NCBI GenBank assembly: GCA_022769325.1
Contig: JALEKC010000140.1
Location: forward strand, 1 to 51,451
Direction: 5' to 3'
Length of the DNA: 51,451 nucleotides
Source of the DNA: Eubacterium sp.
GTDB lineage: Bacteria > Bacillota > Clostridia > Lachnospirales > Lachnospiraceae
How positions within the stretch are numbered: position 1 is the first letter of the stretch; each line of letters begins with the position of its first letter. A model generated the notes under the pieces. It was not told where the DNA came from. It did not search any database and worked only from the letters and a program-made list of their open reading frames with translations. Both the position numbers and the translations under genes were made by a program. Shown here one piece after another: positions 20,532 to 28,460 of the stretch.

Positions 20532-20972
20532 CTATCCTATCATAAATTTAATTTCTGCTTCACAGGCAACTTTACCATCCACCGTAGCTACTGCTTTACC
20601 TACGCCCATGGGACCTTTGCATTTGATAATTTCAGTCTCCAGACGAAGACGGTCCCCCGGCACTACCTGTTTGCGAAATTTTGCCTTGTCAATGCCGCCA
20701 AAGAAAGCAAGTTTCCCTTTATTTTCAGGAAGACTAAGGACAGCTACGGCGCCAACCTGTGCCAGTGCCTCTACAATCAAAACTCCCGGCATAACCGGCT
20801 GCTGTGGAAAATGCCCCTGGAAAAAGGGTTCGTTTACGGTGACATTCTTATAGCCAACTGCTTTTACTCCAGGTTCCATTTCCTCAATACAATCAACAAG
20901 CAAAAATGGATAACGATGTGGTATAATTTCTTTGATACCATTTACGTCTAACAACATATCTTTGTCCTCCAT
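20532..20972 (-). CDS. fabZ: 3-hydroxyacyl-ACP dehydratase FabZ
   Basis: [12 protein letters not shown] and [20 protein letters not shown]. Confidence 0.96.
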   Translation of the reverse strand: MEDKDMLLDVNGIKEIIPHRYPFLLVDCIEEMEPGVKAVGYKNVTVNEPFFQGHFPQQPVMPGVLIVEALAQVGAVAVLSLPENKGKLAFFGGIDKAKFRKQVVPGDRLRLETEIIKCKGPMGVGKAVATVDGKVACEAEIKFMIG

Positions 20973-21026
20973 ATCTGTATAACATATTTTTTTGTTTCTT
21001 TCAAGTGGAAAATCTATCCTGAAAAC

Positions 21027-21064
21027 GCGAGAAGTATTCTGCTATGATACTTCTCGCATTTTTT
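21027..21064. terminator. Stem-loop between fabF and fabZ
   Basis: GCGAGAAGTAT/ATACTTCTCGC perfect arms. T tract is stronger on the plus strand; minus side reads GTTTTC. Confidence 0.5.
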
Positions 21065-21097
21065 GATAAGATTCGTCATTTTAATAACGATATATAA

Positions 21098-22336
21098 CTA
21101 ATCATTAAATTTTTTGAAAATCAAAGATGCATTGTGTCCGCCAAATCCAAGAGAGTTACTAAGAACAGTATTTACTTCCATATCAATTCCCTGATCTTTC
21201 ACACAATCCAAATCACATTCCGGATCCTGGTTAGTCAAACCAGCGTTCATATGTACATAACTATCCTGGATGGATTTGATACAAGCGATGGACTCAACAC
21301 CACCGGCAGCACCAAGCAAATGACCTACCATAGATTTGGTAGAACTAATTTTACAATTGTAAGCTTCATCCCCCATAGCAAGTTTAATCGCTCTTGTCTC
21401 AAACATATCATTCATGTGTGTACTGGTTCCATGAGCGTTGATATAATCGATTTCTTCCGGTTTCACGTTAGCATCTTTCATAGCAAATTCAATCGCTTTT
21501 GCTGCTCCGCTTCCATCTTCTGCCGGTGAAGTGATATGATAAGCATCATTGGTAGCACCATATCCAATAATTTCAGCATAAATTTTTGCACCACGTTTTT
21601 TTGCATGCTCCAATTCTTCCATCACAAGAACGCCGGCACCTTCACCCATAACAAAACCATTGCGGTCTACATCAAATGGGATGGATGCTTTTTTAGGGTC
21701 TGTAGACAGAGACAATGCTGTCATACTGGTAAATCCGGCAACACCAAGCTCTGTAATTGCAGCCTCAGCACCTCCAGCCAGCATAACATCTGCTTCTCCA
21801 TACTGAATCGAACGGAAAGCCTCTCCAATGTTGTGATTTCCTGTAGCACAAGCAGTCACAATATTGATATTCTTTCCTTTCAATCCCAACTGAATGGCAA
21901 CATTTCCTGCCGCAATATTGGAAATCAACATCGGAATCATCAATGGAGAAACACGGCTTGGTCCCTTATCCACTAATTTTTTATACTCACGCTCCATGCA
22001 CTGGAGACTTCCGATACCACATCCAACACTGACACCAACCATGAATGGATCTTCTTTTTCCATATCCAATTCACTGTCCTCCATCGCCTGTTTGGAAGCA
22101 GCTACTGCAAACTGGGCAAAACGTTCCATACGACGTGCAGATTTGGGATCCATATACTCTTTGGGTTCAAAATCTTTTACCTCAGCTGCCAATTTTGCCT
22201 TATAATCTGTGGTATCAATCTGGGTAATAGGTCCAATGCCAACAACACCTTTTTTAATGTTGTCCCAAAATTCCTCCACATTGTTTCCAATTGGAGTAAT
22301 TGCGCCCATTCCTGTGATAACTACTCTTCTACTCAT
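21098..22336 (-). CDS. fabF: Beta-ketoacyl-ACP synthase II
   Basis: VVITGMGAITPIGNN, VTACATGNHNIGEAF, HGTSTHMND, KSMVGHLLGAAGG. Confidence 0.96.
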   Translation of the reverse strand: MSRRVVITGMGAITPIGNNVEEFWDNIKKGVVGIGPITQIDTTDYKAKLAAEVKDFEPKEYMDPKSARRMERFAQFAVAASKQAMEDSELDMEKEDPFMVGVSVGCGIGSLQCMEREYKKLVDKGPSRVSPLMIPMLISNIAAGNVAIQLGLKGKNINIVTACATGNHNIGEAFRSIQYGEADVMLAGGAEAAITELGVAGFTSMTALSLSTDPKKASIPFDVDRNGFVMGEGAGVLVMEELEHAKKRGAKIYAEIIGYGATNDAYHITSPAEDGSGAAKAIEFAMKDANVKPEEIDYINAHGTSTHMNDMFETRAIKLAMGDEAYNCKISSTKSMVGHLLGAAGGVESIACIKSIQDSYVHMNAGLTNQDPECDLDCVKDQGIDMEVNTVLSNSLGFGGHNASLIFKKFND

Positions 22337-22362
22337 GAAAAAATCCTCCTAAATCAATAATC

Positions 22363-23106
22363 CTACATGGCAATGCCGCCATCCACACAAATCACCTGGC
22401 CGGTAATATACTTGGCTTTATCCGAAGCCAAAAATACGACGGTCTCTGCAATATCTTCTACTTCGCCAAAATGTCCCAACGGAATGGTAGCTACAGCTGA
22501 CTCTTTTACGGAATCCGAAAGAACATCTGTCATCTCCGTTGCTATAAATCCAGGAGCCACAGCATTTACCGTAATGTTACGGGAAGCCAGTTCTTTGGCA
22601 GCCGCTTTGGTCAATCCGATAACGCCGGCCTTGGAGGCAGAATAATTGGCCTGTCCCATATTTCCGGTGACGCCGGATACCGACGCAATATTGATGATGC
22701 GTCCCTGACGCTGTTTCATCATAGGACGTGTCACAAATTTCACACCGTGGAACGTACCGGCAAGATTGGTCTGAATCACGCTTTGGAATTCGTCCTCGGA
22801 CATTTTCATCATAAGATTGTCCTTGGTAATTCCTGCATTATTAACAAGAATATCAATCTTTCCATACTCTTTTACTACGCCTGCATAAAACTCTTTTGCA
22901 GCCTCAAAATCGCTGACATTACACTGAATTGCTACTGCATTTCCGCCAGCCTGTTCAATGGTATTTACCACTTCTTCTGCACGCTCTTTTGAGCCATTAT
23001 AGTTGACAACAACCATAGCGCCTTCTCTTGCCAATGCAAGGGCAATACCGCGTCCGATCCCACGTCCGGCTCCTGTCACTACGGCAATCTTATTTTCTAA
23101 TAACAT
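22363..23106 (-). CDS. fabG: 3-oxoacyl-ACP reductase
   Basis: [30 protein letters not shown]. Confidence 0.95.
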   Translation of the reverse strand: MLLENKIAVVTGAGRGIGRGIALALAREGAMVVVNYNGSKERAEEVVNTIEQAGGNAVAIQCNVSDFEAAKEFYAGVVKEYGKIDILVNNAGITKDNLMMKMSEDEFQSVIQTNLAGTFHGVKFVTRPMMKQRQGRIINIASVSGVTGNMGQANYSASKAGVIGLTKAAAKELASRNITVNAVAPGFIATEMTDVLSDSVKESAVATIPLGHFGEVEDIAETVVFLASDKAKYITGQVICVDGGIAM

Positions 23107-23119
23107 AAGGTTTCCTTTC

Positions 23120-24052
23120 TTAACTAAGTGCTTCTACAACTGCTTCTAATTCTTCCATGGTTCCAACACTATATGTAGTCAGTTCTTTTCCAATGGCTTT
23201 TCCAATTTTTTTATTAAAACCGGCAAGGGTTCTGCCCGGTCCCAATTCAATAAATGTATCCACTCCGTCTGCCACCATAGCTTCCACTGACTGCTGCCAG
23301 CGCACTGACGAAGATACCTGTTTTACAAGTAAGGACTCAATTTCGCTTTCATCCGTCACATAAGAAGCTGTAACATTGGTTACATATGGAATCTGTGGCT
23401 TCTTAAATTCGATGGTATCCAAAACTTTTTCCAGTTTGTCTCCGGCTCCTTTTAATAAATCTGAGTGAAATGGTCCGCTGACATTGAGCATCACCGTACG
23501 TCTTGCTCCGGCTTCCTTACACTTTTCAGCCCCCAGTTCCACCGACTCTTTCTTTCCGGAAATGGCAATCTGTCCGGGACAATTATAATTTGCCACCTGA
23601 ACTTCAGGAATGTCCGCAATGGCCGTTTCAATCTCACTGCTCTCAAGGCCCATAATAGCAGCCATACCACCGACTCCTGCCGGTACCTCTTCCTGCATAT
23701 AAATGCCTCGTTTGCGAACGGCCTTTGCCGCATCAATATAATTCATGGAATCAGCCGCCACAAGGGCACAATATTCACCAAGACTAAGTCCTGCTGCCAC
23801 ATCCGGCTGAATTCCTCTTTCTTTTAAAACTTCCATGGTTGCCACACTTGTAGTCAGCAAACAAACCTGTGTATATTCGGTAATATTGATATCCTCATTT
23901 TCTTCAAAACATAAGGCTTTTAAGTCCAAATCAACCGCTTCACTGGCCTTATCAAAAATCTCTTTGGCAATCGGAGAAATCTCATAAAACTCTTTTCCCA
24001 TTCCAACTTTCTGGGCACCTTGTCCCGGAAAAATAAATGCAATCTTACCCAT
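23120..24052 (-). CDS. fabD: ACP S-malonyltransferase
   Basis: [31 protein letters not shown]. Confidence 0.96.
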   Translation of the reverse strand: MGKIAFIFPGQGAQKVGMGKEFYEISPIAKEIFDKASEAVDLDLKALCFEENEDINITEYTQVCLLTTSVATMEVLKERGIQPDVAAGLSLGEYCALVAADSMNYIDAAKAVRKRGIYMQEEVPAGVGGMAAIMGLESSEIETAIADIPEVQVANYNCPGQIAISGKKESVELGAEKCKEAGARRTVMLNVSGPFHSDLLKGAGDKLEKVLDTIEFKKPQIPYVTNVTASYVTDESEIESLLVKQVSSSVRWQQSVEAMVADGVDTFIELGPGRTLAGFNKKIGKAIGKELTTYSVGTMEELEAVVEALS

Positions 24053-24142
24053 CTTGTCCTCCATTCTGTATTGCTATAACAAAACAACACAACTTTAACA
24101 CCAGGAGCCTCTTGCTACTGATGATATTATTAGGTCCATATT

Positions 24143-24208
24143 TTGAAATGGTGGTTGTTAGTTTCGTCGTAAATAATCTCTGACAAAACCAGCAACCACA
24201 CCATTCAA
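24143..24208 (-). other. Long imperfect hairpin in the acpP-fabD intercistronic region
   Basis: Arms 24143-24168 and 24182-24208 are near-complementary over ~26 nt with a 13-nt loop. No following T tract. Confidence 0.7.
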
Positions 24209-24241
24209 CTTTGTTAGTCACAGTATTTTGGATGTAATTGA

Positions 24242-24472
24242 TTATTCTACTCCTTTTTCTTTGAGGAAGTTAATTACATCACCAACAGTATTAATGCTTT
24301 CCAAATCATCGGTAGGAATCTCTACATCATACTCTTCTTCCAGAGCCATAATTAATTCGTAAAGGTCCAATGAATCTGCTCCCAAATCATCTTTGAAAGA
24401 AGATGCTTCTGTGATGCTGTCTGCATCAACGCTCAACTGATCTGCGATAAGTTCCTGCATTTTTTCTAACAT
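24242..24472 (-). CDS. acpP: Acyl carrier protein
   Basis: [53 protein letters not shown]. Confidence 0.96.
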   Translation of the reverse strand: MLEKMQELIADQLSVDADSITEASSFKDDLGADSLDLYELIMALEEEYDVEIPTDDLESINTVGDVINFLKEKGVE

Positions 24473-24563
24473 GACTATTTCTCCTTTTTTCTCTCCCTCT
24501 GAAATTGCTCCCAGGGGGATTATTAATTTCAATTCTTTTACTCAATCACTTGAGATATTCAGT

Positions 24564-24592
24564 ATTTTATCCTATCTCATGCAAATTGTCAA
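24564..24592 (-). promoter_or_regulatory. Putative sigma-A promoter of acpP (TTGACA-17-TAAAAT)
   Basis: Near-consensus hexamers with 17-nt spacing. Confidence 0.75.
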
Positions 24593-24609
24593 GTTTTCTC
24601 ATACAAATT
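24575..24609. repeat. Two 13-bp near-identical direct repeats (minus strand AATTTGYATGAGA), 22-bp period, flanking the acpP -35
   Basis: TCTCATGCAAATT at 24575-24587 and TCTCATACAAATT at 24597-24609. Confidence 0.6.
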
Positions 24610-24916
24610 ACAACATCATTCCTACAATAAGAATGACAATCATCAAAATCGCAACTCCAAAATAAATAAATGTAAATAATTTTTTCTCGGGGAAAAAGCG
24701 AATACCACTAATCACAAATAATACGGCCAACAATGCGAGGTCCACAGTATTGGTGGTAAAAATAGACATAATATCATTCAGTCCCATAAATGCGAATATA
24801 ATAATAACGGCAGACAAACTTATCTGTAAAAAACGAAGCACCCTCTGCCAAAGTGCCGTATCTTTTATCCATTCCTGAACACTTTCTTTGATTTCCTTTT
24901 GCTCGTCAACCACCAT
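24608..24916 (-). CDS. Small membrane protein of unknown function
   Basis: 102 aa with about three hydrophobic segments; located upstream of acpP. Confidence 0.65.
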   Translation of the reverse strand: MVVDEQKEIKESVQEWIKDTALWQRVLRFLQISLSAVIIIFAFMGLNDIMSIFTTNTVDLALLAVLFVISGIRFFPEKKLFTFIYFGVAILMIVILIVGMML

Positions 24917-25096
24917 CGTCTTCTCCCTTCTATAACATTCAACTCTATCACGCTAATCCTTTTTCATTTTTCAATCCACGCATTTATTATATAAGATTTG
25001 TTTGTAAAATGGAATTATCACACTCAAAAACTTTTATAAAGAAAAGGTAAACAACATTTTACAAACACTTTATTTTGCGCTCATGACATGCAAAAC

Positions 25097-25137
25097 AAAA
25101 AGGACAACAGATGGCTGAAACATCTATTGTCCTTTTT
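25097..25137 (-). terminator. Terminator downstream of the tRNA genes (near-symmetric)
   Basis: AAAAAGGACAACAGATG...CATCTATTGTCCTTTTT. Confidence 0.8.
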
Positions 25138-25145
25138 GTTTTTTA

Positions 25146-25218
25146 AGCTTCGAAAGGGACTTGAACCCTCGACCCCTTCATTACGAGTGAAGTGCTCTAC
25201 CAACTGAGCTATCGAAGC
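25146..25218 (-). tRNA. tRNA-Thr (anticodon CGT)
   Basis: GCTTCGATAGCTCAGTTGGTAGAGCACTTCACTCGTAATGAAGGGGTCGAGGGTTCAAGTCCCTTTCGAAGC folds as a cloverleaf; CGT in the anticodon loop. Confidence 0.92.
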
Positions 25219-25337
25219 AAAAAATCATCAACGAAATAAAGTATACATGGTATGAGCACTTTTGTCAATCCTTTTTTTAAACCATCTTTTTCATATATGC
25301 AAAGTCATTTGCAAAAGCCTCTCACAAAAATAAAAAG

Positions 25338-25411
25338 TCGGAGCAACAGGATTTGAACCTGCGACCTCACGGCCCCCAGCCGTGCGCGCTACCAAACTAC
25401 GCCATGCTCCG
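25338..25411 (-). tRNA. tRNA-Pro (anticodon GGG)
   Basis: CGGAGCATGGCGTAGTTTGGTAGCGCGCACGGCTGGGGGCCGTGAGGTCGCAGGTTCAAATCCTGTTGCTCCGA; loop CTGGGGG. Confidence 0.92.
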
Positions 25412-25548
25412 ATATATTCTATTGTATTAAATATCAACCAAAAATACAACACTTTTTTTATATTTTTTTCTTTCGCCCCATACAATCTCCAAACCGGGCA
25501 GTTCACTTACCGCAGTTTGGAGATTTGCACATTGTTTGGGGAATACTC

Positions 25549-27603
25549 TTATTTTTCTGCCAAAAGTTCCATGATTTCGTTGCTACGCAAAACAAATTCA
25601 GTCATTGCTTCCGGCTCAAGCGGTTTATGGCCAAGCATCGCCAAATCATAAAGCTGCTTACAGAATAAATCCGTCTTATCTCCGTCTTTATGATTTTCAA
25701 CATATTGAACCAATGGATTGGCTACATTCAGCACAAGAGTTTCGCCGCCAAAGTCTCCCATGGCTCCCATACCATTCATGGCATACATCTTCATCATATC
25801 TTGCATACGACGAGTTTCCTCAGACATGGTAATCATGGATGCAATCTTCTCATTTTTCATCTTTTCTACTCTCACATCCAGATTCTCTTTTCCAAGTGCT
25901 TTGCGGAAAATCTCTGTCAGGGCATCTTTCTTTTCTTTGATTTCTTCCTCACTCATTTCTTCCACAAAATCTTCCGTAACCTGGGCATCAATTCTCTGGA
26001 ACTTAATATTATCTTCGCCCATTTCCAAATTGGAGATAAATGGCTGATCAATATTGTGGGTCAAAACAAAGGCATTTTTGTTTTCCTCCCGGAACATATT
26101 AATATACTGACTTTGCTGCTTTTTATCTGTCACATAGTAGATTACCGTCTTTGGTGGTTCCTGTGGCTCACTATCGTTCTCTTCTTCGCCCTTTTCCACC
26201 ACTTCTGCTTCCGGAACGTCTACGTTTTCCAGATATTCTTTCATCGTCATATAGTTATCATCCAAATCCTTAAATAAGATATAGTCTTTCATCTTACTCT
26301 TGAACTTTTCATCTTTCAGGCAGCCGTATTTGATAAATGGGCTGATATCATCCCAATACTTCTCGAAGTTTTCTCGGTCTGTCTTGCACATTCCGCTCAA
26401 TTTGTCTGCCACTTTTTTCGTGATATAATCCGCAATTTTTGTCACAAATCCATCATTTTGCAACGCACTTCTTGAAACATTCAAAGGCAGATCCGGACAG
26501 TCGATAACACCCTTTAAGAGCATTAAAAATTCCGGTATAACTTCTTTGATATTGTCTGCGATAAACACCTGGTTATTATAAAGTTTGATAATTCCTTCCG
26601 CATTTTCATATTCCAGATTTACTTTCGGGAAGTATAAAATACCTTTTAAGTTAAATGGATAATCCATATTCAGATGAATCCAGAACAATGGCTCCTTATA
26701 ATCCTGAAATACTTTGCGATAAAACTCTTTATACTCTTCCTCGGTACATTCGTTTGGATGCTTTGTCCACAAAGGATGGGTATCGTTAATCGGCACCGGA
26801 CGCTTCAAAATCTTTGTCTTTTTAACCGGTTCTTTCTTTTCTTCATTTTCTCCCTCTTCCCCTTCTTCTCCGTCTTTTTCTGCCGCTTTTGGCTCTTCCA
26901 CAATTTCCTCAATAACCGTATCATCCTCTGTCACTTCTTCACTTGGAATGGTTTCATATTGAGGCTCAGCATTTTCATTGGTAAGGAAAATCTCAACCGG
27001 CATGAAGGAACAATATTTTTCCAACACTTCCCGGACACGATACTCATTGGAGAATTCATAACTGTCTTCATTCAAGTGAAGAATAATCTCGGTTCCAACC
27101 GTATCTTTGTCACTGTCACTCATTTCAAATTCAGTTCCACACTCAGACTCCCAATGAATTGCCTGTTCCCCTTCCAAATAAGAACAAGTATTGATTTCCA
27201 CCCGGTCAGCCACCATAAAAGCAGAATAAAATCCAAGTCCAAAATGTCCGATAATCTGATCTTCACTGGATTTATCCTTATATTTTTCCAGGAAAGCCGT
27301 TGCACCGGAAAACGCAATCTGATTGATGTACTCTTTCACTTCATCTTCCGTCATACCGATACCGTTGTCAACAAAACGAATGGTTTTTTCTTCTGCATTC
27401 ACATACACTTCCACTTTTTCTTTATAATCATCCGGAAGTGCTGTCTCGCCGATCATCTCCAGCTTTTTCAATTTGGTAATGGCATCGCAGCCGTTGCTGA
27501 CAAGTTCGCGAATGAAAATATCATGATCCGAATACAACCATTTCTTAATAATCGGAAAAATATTTTCGGAATTAATGGCCAAACTACCTTGCTCTTTTTT
27601 CAT
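25549..27603 (-). CDS. htpG: Molecular chaperone HtpG (Hsp90)
   Basis: IFIRELVSNGCDAITKLKKL, FVDNGIGMTEDEV, IGHFGLGFYSAFMVADRVE. Confidence 0.96.
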   Translation of the reverse strand: MKKEQGSLAINSENIFPIIKKWLYSDHDIFIRELVSNGCDAITKLKKLEMIGETALPDDYKEKVEVYVNAEEKTIRFVDNGIGMTEDEVKEYINQIAFSGATAFLEKYKDKSSEDQIIGHFGLGFYSAFMVADRVEINTCSYLEGEQAIHWESECGTEFEMSDSDKDTVGTEIILHLNEDSYEFSNEYRVREVLEKYCSFMPVEIFLTNENAEPQYETIPSEEVTEDDTVIEEIVEEPKAAEKDGEEGEEGENEEKKEPVKKTKILKRPVPINDTHPLWTKHPNECTEEEYKEFYRKVFQDYKEPLFWIHLNMDYPFNLKGILYFPKVNLEYENAEGIIKLYNNQVFIADNIKEVIPEFLMLLKGVIDCPDLPLNVSRSALQNDGFVTKIADYITKKVADKLSGMCKTDRENFEKYWDDISPFIKYGCLKDEKFKSKMKDYILFKDLDDNYMTMKEYLENVDVPEAEVVEKGEEENDSEPQEPPKTVIYYVTDKKQQSQYINMFREENKNAFVLTHNIDQPFISNLEMGEDNIKFQRIDAQVTEDFVEEMSEEEIKEKKDALTEIFRKALGKENLDVRVEKMKNEKIASMITMSEETRRMQDMMKMYAMNGMGAMGDFGGETLVLNVANPLVQYVENHKDGDKTDLFCKQLYDLAMLGHKPLEPEAMTEFVLRSNEIMELLAEK

Positions 27604-27655
27604 ATCAAGTCATCTCCTATATAAAAATTTATTGGTTTTTTTTGCTATAACAGGT

Positions 27656-27684
27656 ATTGTAATACATAAAAAAAGAGATGTCAA
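27656..27684 (-). promoter_or_regulatory. Sigma-A promoter of htpG (TTGACA-17-TACAAT)
   Basis: Minus strand TTGACA TCTCTTTTTTTATGTAT TACAAT. Confidence 0.8.
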
Positions 27685-27691
27685 GGATTTT

Positions 27692-27718
27692 TTAGCACTC
27701 ATTAAAGTTGAGTGCTAA
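27692..27718. promoter_or_regulatory. CIRCE element (HrcA operator) TTAGCACTC-N9-GAGTGCTAA
   Basis: Exact 9-9-9 consensus. Confidence 0.95.
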
Positions 27719-28157
27719 CAATTCCGTGTTTACTTAAGAATTTCAGGCAGTTTTCGTCCCAAATAATTTCTTGATTTCGTTCCAGAGAGAATTCCGCAGA
27801 AGTATAAGAAGACAGACAGGAAAGTTTTCCTGCTTCATATTGAATTCGCAGTCCGCCACAATCTCCATTTTCCCTATAATGTACGAATTGAATTTTCATA
27901 AATTCCGGTGTCTGCTTTCCCTTTATCAAGTCAAATACAATCGGACGCAACAACTTCCAGGGAACGTATTCGAAACCCTGATATTTTTCTGCCTCTTCCG
28001 GCGAAAGCCATTCATGACACAAATTTCCTTGAAAACGAATGGACACGAGGGTACGAATTTCTGCCATACTCACACAAAATTTGTCAAAGGTTTCCTGAAG
28101 AAGCAACTGTCCCATAAAAGGTTTCACATCTTCAATTTCATACATTTTCATACACAC
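27702..28157 (-). CDS. Conserved hypothetical protein (DUF5721-like by recall)
   Basis: Coherent 151-aa ORF with plausible composition. Family name from memory, not searched. Confidence 0.65.
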   Translation of the reverse strand: MCMKMYEIEDVKPFMGQLLLQETFDKFCVSMAEIRTLVSIRFQGNLCHEWLSPEEAEKYQGFEYVPWKLLRPIVFDLIKGKQTPEFMKIQFVHYRENGDCGGLRIQYEAGKLSCLSSYTSAEFSLERNQEIIWDENCLKFLSKHGIVSTQL

Positions 28158-28242
28158 AACCTCTTTATTCTTTGTATATTTTTTCTCCTTTTGCGAATAC
28201 TAATTCCTGTCAATCAATAAGTTGACCAGAAAGGAGAAAACC

Positions 28243-28434
28243 ATGAGAGCAAATGAAACTACCTATCGCAATGTTGCGAAAAACTGCAGCGCTTACAGTG
28301 CAAAAAATGAATGCAAGTGCACAAATTCAACAGGAGATTCTGATATTTCCTGTACCACCTGCAAACATTTTTCAAAGGAAGAATATTGCAAATTAGATTT
28401 GTTTGATCCTATCGTTGCGGAGCATCATTTTTAA
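28243..28434 (+). CDS. Small six-cysteine protein of unknown function
   Basis: MRANETTYRNVAKNCSAYSAKNECKCTNSTGDSDISCTTCKHFSKEEYCKLDLFDPIVAEHHF preceded by AAAGGAG. Confidence 0.75.
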   Translation: MRANETTYRNVAKNCSAYSAKNECKCTNSTGDSDISCTTCKHFSKEEYCKLDLFDPIVAEHHF

Positions 28435-28460
28435 TCTGCTGCCTTTGGGATAAAAAGCTG

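Noticed and set aside
25291-25506. 71-aa ORF containing ARTAGGREVAGSNPVAPT
   Set aside because: Translation of the tRNA-Pro gene, a common spurious ORF.
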